From positions 781,501-845,500 of the forward strand of contig WPIO01000032.1 in assembly GCA_009760855.2 (NCBI GenBank): a DNA stretch of 64,000 bases, read 5' to 3'. This document shows, piece by piece, positions 52,310 to 64,000 of the stretch. Source of the stretch: Cristatella mucedo (Eukaryota; Bryozoa; Phylactolaemata; Cristatellidae). The translations under genes and the position numbers were made by a program. Each line of letters begins with the position of its first letter. Positions within the stretch are counted from its first letter, which is position 1. Below the pieces are notes generated by a model. It did not search any database. It saw only the letters and a list, made by a program, of their open reading frames with translations, and was not told the DNA's origin.

Positions 52310-54660
52310 TGGATTACCAACTGCAAACCAGTTTGGATGTGGTATCCCTGTTTAAAGAAGCCTTAGTGTTAGCAATCTTGTCTATCTAAAAGTAGCAGAT
52401 TTTACTGCACAGGTAATGTGATCTTCAAATGAAAGGTCAACATTGAATAGGAAATCTGTATTTCGCACAGATTCAGCAAAACGTACCCTGATAGAGCCGA
52501 TTTTAGGCAGTACGTTTTCCAGTACCCGAATCACGCTTCTTTTTCTATAAATTGTATATTGGTTTCATCATAAATCAATTTTAGATAGTTTTCTGCCATC
52601 TGTGTGTGGATGTTTTCAATACATGCAGCAAGGGAGTTGAAAGAATTTGATGTTCTGGAGGGCTGGGAGGGATCAAAGCGACAATACAACTGACTGTCAT
52701 CTGTATAGATGTGAAAGCCTAGATTGTATCTGGCAACCACATAGGCAAGAGGGAGAGAGCAAACTGCGATAATAACCGGACCATTCACAGTGCCCTGAGG
52801 TACCGCATACTTCAGTGATCAATCGGATAATCATTGCCAATTCATGTCAATACTCTGGAGTCTCCCACTGAGTAAGGACCTTAGCCGTTGCAGCCCAGCA
52901 CCAGTGATGCCTAGGCTAATGATGAGAGATAAGATAAGAGGGACTCGAGACGAGACTTTGCGATCGATAGTATCAAAAGCTACCGAGCAACCTACTAAAC
53001 AAGCAGATACATATTACCCAGGTCTGCATTACTAAATCAGTCGTTACACACAAGACGCATTACTGACTCGGCAAACTGATAAGCTCTAAAACCAGGTAGG
53101 AACTTGCTAGTGAGATTTCAAGTTTAGCTATGCGAGTTCAGCTGGTCTGTAAAGTCTCGTTCAAGAGTTATTAATTGGAACGTTAGAAAAATGACTGGGC
53201 GGACGTAGCTCCAGTTTTCTTGGTCTAATATTGCTTTTTTGAGCAGTTGCCATATTACAGCATTTATAAAGCTGCTAAAACATCTCCTGAGGTTAATGAA
53301 ATAGTCATGATGTTATTTGCGTATGTCAGCAGCAGATCTATCTACCATCGGAAAAGGACAGTAGTAAAAATGTCTGAAGGACTAGTAGTCTTCTTTGATT
53401 TGGGTATGAACATCCGGATGAACTCACTAGTGACCTCCTTGAATATAGACATTGAGGTGCTACATTGAATTGATCGACAAGACTCCCGGATCGATCCTGC
53501 CACCCTAGTGATAGAGTCCTTGATCATATCTTTCTTGTTAACCAAGCCGCTAGAAATTCGTCAGCTAGATCCTTAGAAGGAGCACTGAAAAAGAAACTAA
53601 ACTGGGAGAGATTAATAATAATGGATGCATTGATGGACGCATGAAATTATCGTAGAAATTAGCATTTTTGGATTGCGCATCAGTGATTCAACAGTGCTTT
53701 AATTGAAGCTTGACTTGCCATCGCTATTATTGATTGGTACGATTTACACTCGTCCTCGTATGCCTGTCGATGAATAATCGCTTCTGACCTTGCTCATGCT
53801 TTTCAGCATTGCTCTTTAGTGTCTGTGGCTAACCGTAGGTCTCGTGAGTGAGGGTGCACAGTGAAAACTCGTTGATCATGTCAGCTGGTGTTGTGCGGAT
53901 TACCGTTCAATGTGGTATATTGGTGCAATTTACCATTAATGACAGGTCTAAATTGGGATTGGGCAGCAGAGGCGACACTGATATTCACGCATGGACACCA
54001 TCGATGTCAAGGGTCTTGAGATTTCTCGATTCAAAAATGATTTGAGGTGAGGAGGATGGCACACATGATTAAAAACGATAATAATTCATTAGTTATAGCG
54101 CCCTGAGATATTTTAGACTTAATGAGACCGGAATATGGTCCAATAAAAAGAATGTAGTTATAATTGGCGAGGATAGCTTGCTGCTGTAGGAAAGATTTGG
54201 TCAAGGGTTTGACCCTGGGCATTAGTAGGGCTATGCACATGAGCCACAAGAGAGAATGAGTCAACTAGTGCACACAATTTTGAGCTGAAGGCGTCAAATA
54301 GGTTGTCAAAATGAATTTTGAAATCCCCCACAACTAGGAAAGATAAAAATGTGTACACAGAATTAAAATGTGATCACGTAAATCTAAGATAAAGAAGGAC
54401 TTGGTGCCTTGATTAACTTAGAGTACTGACAGCAGTGGTAGCTTGCTGTGGGATGAATTTAAAACAATAGATTTGAAAGGCTGCTTCAAGGGGACTGCGA
54501 AGGTCTTGTAATAAAGGATGTACTTGCGATAATGTGACTGCTTATGCAGTTTTGATTGATCTAAGATAAGAAAGAAGGAAAATATTGTTAGGTTTGCGTC
54601 AGTAATGGTCGGGTGGATAACCAAATTTATCCGGATGTCGTTCAAAGCGAGCAGGTCAAG
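52310..54660 (-). mobile_element. LINE-B, nearly full-length but old
   Basis: Minus strand. Endonuclease remnants: LDLLALNDIRI near 54650, FKSIVLNSSHSKLPLLSVL to 54420, GDFKIHFDNLFD and SFSLVAHVHSPTNAQGQTLD at 54358-54158. The linker follows (about 53.4-54.0 kb), then RT motif C IYTDDSQLYCRF at 52700. Many frameshifts. Its 3' UTR and tail are missing; similarity stops near 52310. Confidence 0.82.
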
Positions 54661-55744
54661 GCCTATTCGTATACAACTCGGCTTATTATTAGAGGCAGCT
54701 AGTACGGCGTCCTGCTACGAAAACTATACTCACCGCTGGCTATGATCACTGTATTCATGGCAGACTAGACGGCATGCTATACACACCGTGCTCATATAAA
54801 AAAGAGTGCTTCCTATTAGTATACATATACAACACGTTTTAACACTGTGATACTTATTATTTGGTAGGTTTTTGAGGCACATAATTCTCTCAAGTACAAG
54901 GAGTAGGTTGGTTTTGAAATCGAGGAAACCGCAGAATACAGTTGCAAAATGGAATTGAGACGCTCGCTGTCTTTATCGATGAGAAAGAGTGAGCGAGAGA
55001 GAAAGGCAGCCAGTACGGAAGCTGAATATAGTAAGGGTCAGAGTGTTAATCAGCTTGTTGTTGTTACCGTAGGCTGATTTTTGCCGTCTTCTGGCCTATT
55101 TTGATGTCAAGCAATTGCTTCAAGCACAGCAACCTAGTTCCTAGTCGCATCTGCAGATTATTCAATACGGAGGGTTTCCGGGCTCTGTGCGAGTATGTAA
55201 CTCCGTCTTGATGTCACAGAGCAAAGAGAACTAATTTCCATTACTTTAGAGCCTAGTGCATTGCATCCCCGGTGTATAAGCTTCGAATACTAGATTTCAT
55301 CAAAGGCCAGCCAACCTAGTAGGAAGATGCTATGTTGCCTCGCAGCCGTGGCGGTAGGCAAATGAACATTCGTGGCCCAGAACCTTTTGATGGGCTGTTA
55401 TAATCAATTTTTATGTCAATTTTTGCGATGGCTTGGTATTGACCCAGTAGTCATGTGTATTAAAATGACAGTTAAATCTTGCATTTAGAAATAAACGTAC
55501 TGAGTAAGAAATATAAACTTAAATCTTTTGGTTTTAGTGTCCAGTATTTTCATAGATATTTGCAAAGTCTTACTTTTTACCAACTTTGTCACTTTTTACG
55601 TTGTCTCATTTACAGGTTTTATTAGCTCTAGCTATTCTGCATAACCAAACTTAGTTGCTTATATCCTCAAAATGTAACATTCCTAGCTAATAAAGGGAAA
55701 ACTGGAGTGACAATAGTTGATAGATAAGCTTTCCATGCCTAATT
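54661..55744. other. Intergenic, nothing recognised
   Basis: AT-rich DNA without identifiable gene or element. Confidence 0.5.
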
Positions 55745-56010
55745 TGTTCATAGCAACGACAACTACTCTCCAACTGCCGACTACGGCACATCTTTTTCAG
55801 CGGTCATGGACTGCTACTTCTATGCTACTCACTACCTGAACTGCTTTCCAGACTCTGCAATGCTTCCCACTTTCTCTTTGTTGCGTGAGACGAAGTCTGT
55901 TGGCTACCGAATGCGTACCGAAAGCCGTTTAGGCTGTGAGTGCGCTATACAAAACTCTCCTGCGTAACACCCACATGGTCTTTATGAATTTGTGGAGTTA
56001 CTGACGGAGA
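55745..56010 (+). mobile_element. LINE-A 3' end copy
   Basis: About 260 nt nearly identical to 48700-48955 of the longer LINE-A (ctactctccaactgccgact; gcgtaacacccacatggtct), so a recent truncated insertion. It leads into the expanded tail array. Confidence 0.92.
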
Positions 56011-56090
56011 TACATTACATTACATTACATTACATTACATTACATTACATTACATTACATTACATTACATTACATTACATTACATTACAT
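56011..56090. repeat. (TTACA)n expanded LINE-A tail, 16 units
   Basis: Perfect pentanucleotide repeat directly at the LINE-A 3' end. The same unit ends the 47.3-kb copy with only about 4 repeats. Confidence 0.97.
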
Positions 56091-56614
56091 AGCAAAACAT
56101 ATTGCAAATAAATATATATTATTTCGATAACAACCTTCTGTGAACCTACAATGCTAACTGATACTTGATTCAAAATTCAGCTGTGCTTCCTTTAGAACTA
56201 GTTTAGATATTTTTATATTTTTCCAGCAACTATGGTTATGTATCGATCACGCTGCATGAGCTTATAAATTAATTCCAACAATAGTAGTCTTAATGCTACT
56301 AAGCATTCATGGCAAATAATACATTTAAGATAGGAACTATAACTGAAAACTTAGCGCTTGTTCAGTACATACATTGTAACTGTCTATTAACATCTCAATG
56401 GAATAATATGAACAACGTCACAGTTTAGCATCTTGCTTGTCTTTTTAGATTTTTAATCTTATTTTGCTGTTTTCAACTGCCTTTTTTCCAAAACGGTGCT
56501 TTTCACGATTCCTAAATGTGATTACCATTCGCAAAGGATTGTAAGAAGTGGATAGTTCTTTTGAAAGTTTGAGCGACAACCCGAGGATTTCGGCAAACCC
56601 AGGTGAGCAAAAAA
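56091..56614. other. Intergenic, nothing recognised
   Basis: AT-rich. The last part (56545-56605, tttgaaagtttgagcgacaa) faintly resembles 47055-47100, hinting at a further shared repeat. Confidence 0.4.
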
Positions 56615-56790
56615 TCCCAGCTGCTTAAACAACCTATTTTTGTACAGCGACAGAAGAGCCTTTACGGCTATCACCACCTCTTGCAGTGGCGATACAGAAT
56701 CGCCCAACGCAGGAATCGAACCCGCGACCTCGGGACCGAGGTCATGAAAGCAACCGTCTTACCTAGTGTGCCATCACGGCTAGAAGTGCC
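56615..56790 (-). mobile_element. SINE-1, full-length copy
   Basis: Minus strand. The head contains TGATGGCACACTAGGTAAG, a perfect B box GGTTCGATTCC, the GCCACTGCAAGAGGTGG stem, then the GGCTCTTCTGTCGCTGTAC tail. Close to the 16.0-kb copy. Confidence 0.88.
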
Positions 56791-57315
56791 TTCGGGAATT
56801 CATGGCATGCAAAGCACCATGGGGAGGTACCTGCTCTGTCTCTCACTGGCCGCAGCTAGTAGCAGGGTACCTACACCGCGCTAGCAGCAGGTTGTTAAAA
56901 TCAGGATCCGCACCAGCTGTCGCAGGCATGCTGGGGCTCTGTGTGGCTTCTGTAGGAACTGCAGCAGTATGGAATCCCGTGATTGTTCACCAACAGTCTC
57001 TTCTTAGGGCCCACGGGTAAGCGATAAGCTAAGTTAACAAAGTTTCATGTAGCTGACAGTCTTGAAAACTAAACGCAGTCAGTATGGAAAGCGGTAACCG
57101 CAAAATCTAAGCTTATTTTCCTCAACTTTAATCGATAATCCTTAAGTATTCTAAATGTTTCGTAAACTGAATCCTTAACACAAAATTCTATTGCCTAAAT
57201 TACTTAAAATATATCCTGAACCGCGAATTCTAAACCTTAACGCGATATTAATAAACGAAATGATGCCGTGAAGAAATTTTCATACGCGTGAGAAAATAAA
57301 CACGCCTAAGCATTA
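56791..57315. other. Intergenic with CCTTAA-rich degenerate stretch
   Basis: 57110-57240 repeats short CCTTAA/CCTAAA/CTGAA words without a fixed period. No gene recognised. Confidence 0.4.
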
Positions 57316-57585
<270 letters not shown>

Positions 57586-59300
57586 GAACCCTCTCACCAT
57601 TTCTAGAAATGTGCTGAATATATAGCTGTGTTGCTTTTATGACTGTAGAGTAGTGTTGCGGTTAGTTCGATACCAGGAACTCTTGGCGCCAGTGAGGCAT
57701 ATGGTCGATCGCAATACGGTGCTGGGCAAATTGGAGACGTGCCAGTTTTTCAATATCCAGTTCTCAGATTTCTTCATCCATCGATTCTTTCACAGTGTGC
57801 TTTGCCCTAAAATGGCTCTGTTCCAAACCCACCGTCTGTTCTAGCCTACAGATTAGTTTGGCGATTTTTTAATCAAGTCTTTAGCAACATACTTTTAGTT
57901 ATCTGACCAGTAGCTGTGTTGCGTCGGGCTCTGTACTGTCATATCTAAAGTGCTTCTGAAACTTGAATGTCATGATATTGTGCTGGCTTGACTAAAAGGC
58001 TCTTTAGTTCACTGTGTGTTCCTAATTTCACATGAAAGGTAAGATTCTGATTTCATTATTATAAGTGAGATCAACAATCTGTAAACACTAGTCAGGAACG
58101 GCGAAGAGCTGGCGCACTGTAGATCGGCTTTCCTCATTTGATTTAAACCTAATTAGTCGTTTCGTGATAGAAGGAAGCAGCTATTGCCCACACGTCGTCT
58201 TTCACTAAGATGAATGACCAACTCTATGGGTTAATAAAAGGGCGAACAATTTCTATAGCATTTAGGGAATACAGTTTCGAGCTCAGGCTTTAAATTTTAG
58301 AATATAGAACTCGGTGTTTACGGTTCATGGTTTTCCGTCTACCGCTTGCGCCCTACTGCTTAAGGCGTGGGGCTTCCGGCTTAAGGTTTGCGGTATACGG
58401 TTTCCATTATCCAAATTCTGGTTTTCATTTTCTATTTCCCGGTTTCCGTGTTCCAGTTGCGATTTACAGTTTTGCAGTTTGAGGTCCGGGGATTATGGTT
58501 TAGGGTTGGATGTTTGGTATTTGAGGTTTAGCTTAAAAAACAATTAACCCGATACCTGGTACTACTATGGTTCCAGTCATAGGTTTATACTCTACAAGTT
58601 TCAGGGAGCTTCAGGAAATTTCAAATCACTTGACTATTGATAGCGGTTACAGCTGTTACAGCAATGGGCTTTAATGAATGGCAGCAAGTGATCACTTTTA
58701 TAGCCCCTGCCTTTTGCAAAACTATTATAGATAGAAAACCTACCGATGCCGTAGCCATGTCAGTCTGTGATTTTATTCTTTGTAAAAGCCTACACGAAAA
58801 CCTCAACAGGCACTGTACGAAGGGCAGCAAATAATTCAATGCAACACATATCGACCAGGAATGCACTTTCGATTGTCAAAACCTTACTCGGAACTCATTT
58901 ACATATTTATATTACATTTCTGAGATGCCGTCTTTTTATCTAAGCTGTCTTGTGGTAGCTAATGCGACCAGAGCTAAAACTGCCTTATATTAATGGCCTC
59001 CTACTGCCACATGTCCTCAAAGTGCAATGCCAACAGTTTATAATGATTTTTCTGTAGCATATCTGGTAAACCTGATTTCATTATTAAGTTATCTCATAAA
59101 TGATGACTTGTTAGCCATGAACACCTCACAGTAACTTTACACAGTAATGGCATGATTAGCAAGTGAGCCGCCGTGTTTGGCTGCCTCAATGCCTACATTA
59201 AAGAATACCCATTCAACTCTCTCCTAGAGAAACACTGATTCTACTGGCTATATTAAAGAAATAGACCACAACTATAATTTATAAGTCATATAAGGAATAA
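57586..59300. other. Intergenic; cryptic G/T-rich repeats at 58290-58540
   Basis: 58290-58540 is filled with variants of GGTTTACGG/GGTTTCC/GGTTTAGGG words without a clear period. The rest shows nothing recognisable. Confidence 0.45.
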
Positions 59301-59307
59301 TCTATGA

Positions 59308-59634
59308 CTGTAATCTCAACCTGTCGGTTGTCACCTCTTCGGGGGGGGGGGTCTATTGACCCTTTTACAGGGGTCGCCTAAGACCATTAGAAAATACGCA
59401 ATTCCGACGGTCTTAGGAACCGACATTGTTTTTGTAATCAATAGCTACCATTTAATTATGTTGAATTTGTAACAATGAAAATATATTCTGCGTGTAATCT
59501 ATTCACATTACGATTTCATAGTGGAAAATTACCTGTTATGAAGTAGCAACTCAAATTATTTTATAGTTTTGTGTCTCCACAACAAGAGGAACTGTATTAA
59601 GGGGTCGTGACATTAGGAATATTAAGAACCGTTG
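59308..59634 (+). mobile_element. SPIN-like hAT non-autonomous DNA transposon
   Basis: Matches from memory the SPIN (Space Invader) hAT family over its length. Blocks: TAATCTCAACCT at the left end, gacccttttacaggggtcgc, ctaagaccattagaaaa, the internal inverted repeat CCTAAGACCAT...CGGTCTTAGG (59377-59418), cacattacgatttcatag, gttatgaagtagcaac, caagaggaactgtattaagg, ggtcgtgacattagg and right end TAAGAACCGTTG. Flanks atctatga (59300-59307) and ctttatga (59635-59642) agree at 6 of 8 bases, fitting an 8-bp hAT target duplication. It encodes no transposase. Confidence 0.85.
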
Positions 59635-59642
59635 CTTTATGA

Positions 59643-60393
59643 GCAGTGCAGAGCCCGGCCGACTCACTAGAAACTTAGACCATGCTTCTACTGATTGTAT
59701 AAGTATCTACAAAGCTAAACAATTATTATAGTGGCTCGTCCCTAAAAGAATACTATTAAAGTAGCTATTCTATCCTGTGGCGGAAAACTGTCCCAGGATG
59801 GCATGCTCGGTGTAGCTAAAGGTTAGTGAATAGCTACAATTTGTTTCGTGTGGCTTCAGACGCAGTTGGTTCAGAATATGTTTGAAAGACATTTAGGCAT
59901 ACTTTCAGCTGCACTCCGTCTATACGTACCCCATAACATGAACTGAGCACCAGAGGCCAGAGAGCAAACATACGGCAAAGCTGTGCTAGGAGAACACGGT
60001 AAATGAAAAAGTTAGCATAAAATAAATACATTCTTCTAGCCGTTAAGGTGACACACAATCAGCCGGAAATGTGAGGTAACTGTTAAGCGGCAGAACCAAG
60101 ATAATTTCACATCACTTATATCAGGGACAAACTGTTAAATTTTAATGGCACACACCAGCGGCTGGTAACCTGCATTATAGTTATGATTGTGCATACCTAT
60201 TTTTGCTTTGCATGTATGCATAGATTGTATTGCTCGTTGCTAAGATTCGTGAATTATGCATTAACATAAGAAAAGAGCCGCCACTTGGGCCGGTCCACCA
60301 GCTGAGTCACTGCTCTGATGGCAGGAGTAGAAAGCATAGTGCCTGATTGTTTGGTATTACAGGCATTTTCTCCAACCACTAAGCATGCTCTTC
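59643..60393. other. Intergenic, nothing recognised
   Basis: AT-rich DNA between the SPIN-like element and the 59-bp duplication. Confidence 0.5.
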
Positions 60394-60511
60394 CTCAAAC
60401 GTCGCTGCGAATCTCTCGAACTTAGTGTTCATCAGACCTGATATAACTCCACTCAAGCACCACTGTGAATCTCTCAAACGGAGTGTTCATTTGGACTGGT
60501 ATAACTCAGGC
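60394..60511. repeat. 59-bp imperfect tandem duplication
   Basis: 60394-60452 and 60453-60511 align end to end (CTCAA.C ... GAATCTCTC.AAC ... AGTGTTCAT ... TATAACTC) with roughly a dozen differences. Confidence 0.85.
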
Positions 60512-60599
60512 GGCTCGACTTTACTTTTGCCTTTAGAATCCTCGTTTATTGAGAGCTTAAACCCTGGTAATAAGTGACCTCGTTTCTGAAAAAATTCTC

Positions 60600-63088
60600 A
60601 ACCTGCCCCACTAGACTGAAACTAGGCTAAAATCAATAAACTGCCCAATAATTTAAGATGCCACTCTGACTGTTTTCTCCTTTTTTCAAACCCCCAGATC
60701 AATCGAAACTGGAGGTGCAGTCGCTATTATCACTCACTTGAAATTTGAAATCAAGCAATTTATAGTGCCCTCAAAAAGTCTTTCGAATCGATTATCTTGA
60801 TTTCACCCGACCACAAGCTACCGATTGTGGCAGTAGTCTGTTGCCCACCAGGTACACAGTCCTCGATTATCTCAGATTTCTCTGATCTTATTTCGATTCT
60901 GTGTGCAAGACATTTATCTTACAGCATTATAGGTGATTTCAAAATTCATTTTCATAACTTATCTGACACTTCCAGCCCTAAATTTCGTGCACTGACTGAC
61001 TCATTCTTTCTTGTGGCTTATATACATGGCCCTACTTACATCAAGGGTCAAACGCTCAACCAACCTTTCTAACACAGCTGCATTTTTGGATCACCTATTA
61101 TTATCAATTCCTGCTTATCTGACCACATACCGATCTCATTCAGTCTACAATGTGTGCCCCCTTCTCCTCATCTAAAATATCTGTGAAACGCGAAAGCTCA
61201 AGGTCCTCGGCATCGATGCTGTCCGTGTGAGAAAGTCTCTTCGTCTCTGCAGCTAAATCCACCTTCCGACCTATCATCAGCTTAGATGGCTACAACGCGA
61301 CACTAGCTTACGTGCTCGACGACTTCGCACCTCTGACAAGGCACACTATGTGTCCTCTCCCACACGGCATTTGGTTTTTCACAGACATTAAACTAGCTTG
61401 GTCTACTAAGCCCTACTTTGAAGAAAGCAAGCAGAAGATCAGGGCAGACTGTCCATCGGCAGGCACACGAGGACTGCAGATGTACATCGTACCAATCAAT
61501 CCTTGCAAAGATCGAGTCTAGCTTCTATAATATATCTTGTTAAATTGCAGGTACGTGATCCGAAAATGGTTATGTCGCCGATCGACCATGTCCTTAACCA
61601 CCGCCAGGTTAGCTTCTTACCCAGTGATCTAGCTGTTTCCTCCTCTAGTTTCTTTGTCAACAAGATAGACAATATCAGGGAGTCCATCCCTGAGACGGAA
61701 GCATCTGCCCTGGAATGCTGTCCCTCAATTCCATCCAGCACCTACCTGTTTTGCTCAATGTTTTGGCAGCTTTTGATATTATCGATCACCGATATCACCT
61801 TGAGCACCTCTTATATCGTCTGGGAATCACTTGCGATGCACTGCAACGGTTCAGGTGCTATCTCAGTGACAGACTTCAGAGTATTGATATGAATGAACAG
61901 AGATCATCCAAGGAACCTCTGAAATATAGGGTACCACAGGCTTCCGTACCTCGTTCTTTTTACCGTTTATACTCTCCTTCTTGCCGATGTTATGGCCAAA
62001 CACAATATAGGCTTCTACTTCTATGCAAATGACGCTCCTTTGCACCTCAATTTTGATCCCTAGAAGCCCTGCAGCATGTCGAATTCTCTCAACTCCCTTC
62101 CTGCATGTATTTATGAGAACCGCATGCTGGTGGCAGCAACTTTTCTAAATTGAACGAAGATAAAAGTGACTTATTTTTTACGGGTGAACCAAGTGTGATC
62201 AGACCTTTAAAAAGCGAACGCTCAAAATATCTCCCGTTGAATCTGCACGAAATCTTGATGCCATGTTACAAAGTGACCTTATATTAGACGACCACGTCAG
62301 CTCCACAGTCAAGTCTGCATACTTTAAGCTACATAACATTGCTGAAATTCGCGCTTGTTTAGACATTGATACGGCATCTAAGTTGGTCCATGCATTTGTG
62401 AAATTCCATCTTAACTCCTGTAACTCACGGCTTACTTGTCTGCAGGCCTGTGCAATCAGAGCTTACAGCTGGAGCAAAGCTCTGCAGCTAGGCGTGCCTG
62501 TCGTGTGCTTAGCAATGTCCACATCTCACCACTTTTCACTGACCTGCACTGGCTCCCAGTCAAGCAATACTTCAAACTCAAGGTTTTGGCATTCATTTTA
62601 AAGTTATTTCATTGTTTGGTTCCAGCCTACCCGTCAGGTCTATTTACCCACCAGGCTAAGCATCCTAAAAACAGCTTCCAGGAACCGAACTTTTTATCTG
62701 CAGGTCGTAAAAATAAATCTCAAATGCTATGGACACCGTGCCATCAGTTCGTATGCTCACAAAGCATGGAACTAATTCCCGACTTGGCCACGACATCTCC
62801 TGACTTGATTGCATTTAAAAACGCACCAATTCATAGGAGCACATAGTGGGTCCCCTTGAATAATCCTTAATGTGCTTATGGATTCTGACACTGTTGCACA
62901 CTGCCACTAACCAAACTGGTATGCAGACCCTGTGCACGTCACCCCTATGTTATTCTTGTGGTTTATCATGCATGATACCACTCATCATTCAATCGCGTTT
63001 CGTTTGCAGCCAATGTAGAACACCTAGAAAGAGATTGAGTTATCTGAGAGCGCGCTATCAAGTGTATTATTATTACTCTTATTATTAT
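60600..63088 (+). mobile_element. LINE-B, nearly full-length but disrupted
   Basis: Endonuclease: SIETGGAVAII near 60700, SPDHKLPIVAVVCCPPGT at 60803-60856, IIGDFKIHFHNLSD and SFFLVAYIHGPTYIKGQTL to 61066. Linker around 61190-61700. RT with DIIDHRYHLEHLLYRLGI (motif A side) at 61770, YRVPQASVPRS (degraded motif B), and the C-terminal LHWLPVKQYFKLK block at 62550. The 3' UTR, hairpin and (ATT)n end at 63088. Many stops and frameshifts, so inactive. Confidence 0.87.
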
Positions 63089-63091
63089 TCA

Positions 63092-63530
63092 TACTTAGCT
63101 AAACTGCAGCACCAGCATCAGCCTCCTCATGCCCTCAGGTCCTGTCTGAATAACGAATGGGCTGTTATTTTTTCCACGTCAAGACCGGCGTTGACAGAAG
63201 CTTAAAATCTTAAGACCCTAGACTGCTGAACATACTTTCAAGATTCTTAAACCTCGACAAATAACCTTTTGGGGCCCGAATAAGTCACGTTTGTCTTAGC
63301 CGTTCTGAGCTTTTACTTCCATACTACTCTAGCTGCAACATATCTTCTGAATAAGTGTTATTCTTCTCAAGTTCTCTTTGTTTCTTGAGGTGAATTCTGC
63401 ATGCAATTGAATGCATAATGTAATGCGTTCAGATTAATATTTCACTGCACAAACCAACCTTAGTAACATCAAAAGTCTTATTTCTTTCGTGGAGTTACAA
63501 AACTGGATGCATTACTTTACAATACGACAC
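63092..63530 (+). mobile_element. LINE-A 3' end copy, old
   Basis: Colinear with 48535-48960 of the longer copy: agctaaactgcagcaccagc, atgccctcaggtcctgtctg, tctcaagttctctttgtttc and tcgtggagttacaaaactgg. Confidence 0.78.
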
Positions 63531-63544
63531 CCCCTTTCTAGACG

Positions 63545-63825
63545 ATATTTGAAAAAGAAACTAAAATTCATTTATTTATCCCATCAGTTAGTAGGTTCAT
63601 GTAAATCATCCACTGTGTTCTGATTCGTTCTGACACTGTAGATGTGGCATGCAAACCATATTTGCTCGCTGAAAATGTGCCTGTCAAGTCCAACAGGTCA
63701 AGGTTGTTTTCTATAGGCATGTTATTGCTAAGCATTCGATCGTGCTTCCTTTACAGCATAACTTATGTGTCTTCGAAGAGTTAATTTTTCTGGCTGAGCT
63801 ATGAAACTTAGTTATTATGTATCTG
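63545..63825 (+). mobile_element. LINE-B 3' end copy, old
   Basis: Encodes TIFEKETKIHLFIPSV (end of ORF2), then the 3' UTR words (cgttctgacactgtagatgt; attcgatcgtgcttccttta) and a strongly degraded tail. Confidence 0.7.
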
Positions 63826-64000
63826 ACTGTTATATACCTCAATTTTTTTAATTGGGGCTGTAAACAAAACTTGAAAATCCAAACTTTCATTATTCAAAGT
63901 TAAACCGTGAGCCTTATGCATTAAAAAGACCCTCCACACTAAACCCTAAGCCTAAAGCCCTAAAGAGTATTTTACAGGTTGTAGGACATCCCCGCCTGGA

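Overview
This is animal nuclear DNA. There is no operon structure. Coding sequence comes in short blocks with GT/AG borders and matching phases, and the rest is dominated by LINEs, tRNA-derived SINEs and microsatellites. The LINEs are L2/CR1-like, and one block at 59.3 kb matches my memory of SPIN, a hAT transposon known for horizontal transfer in tetrapods and a few invertebrates. I read the host as an invertebrate bilaterian. A spiralian such as a flatworm or mollusc would fit, but the phylum cannot be fixed from the sequence alone.

Region 1 (about 1-29.4 kb) holds one host gene on the minus strand, an ortholog of RABGAP1 (a Rab GTPase-activating protein with a PTB domain, a kinesin-like/DUF3694 region and a TBC domain). 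I assembled 16 coding exons from the ATG at 29336 down to 889. They sum to 2433 nt, exactly 811 codons, every exon phase joins, and I see no stop or frameshift. The catalytic arginine and glutamine fingers are present. The C-terminal coiled-coil exons lie beyond position 1. Introns carry LINE and SINE insertions, CA repeats and little else. One SINE ends about 15 nt from exon 8 and appears to supply its polypyrimidine tract.

Region 2 (about 29.4-64 kb) is the 5' flank and intergenic DNA. It looks more AT-rich, and I found no convincing host gene in it. It is a graveyard of LINE copies. LINE-A has a (TTACA)n tail. LINE-B has a hairpin tail followed by (ATT)n. There are also fragments of at least two more L2-like lineages. 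The longest copies are LINE-A at 47.3-49.0 kb (reverse transcriptase, two nonsense codons) and LINE-B at 52.3-54.7 kb (minus) and 60.6-63.1 kb (plus), both with endonuclease and reverse transcriptase remnants. Long GATA, AT and TTACA arrays, a GC-rich 18-bp tandem repeat, a 59-bp duplication and the SPIN-like element complete the region.

Relationships: SINE-2 (tRNA-like head) ends in the same AGAGATTAAGTTCTCT hairpin as LINE-B, so it was probably mobilised by LINE-B-type reverse transcriptase. SINE-1 has a different tail and its partner is unknown. Family names LINE-A, LINE-B, SINE-1 and SINE-2 are local labels. Element borders are approximate unless stated.
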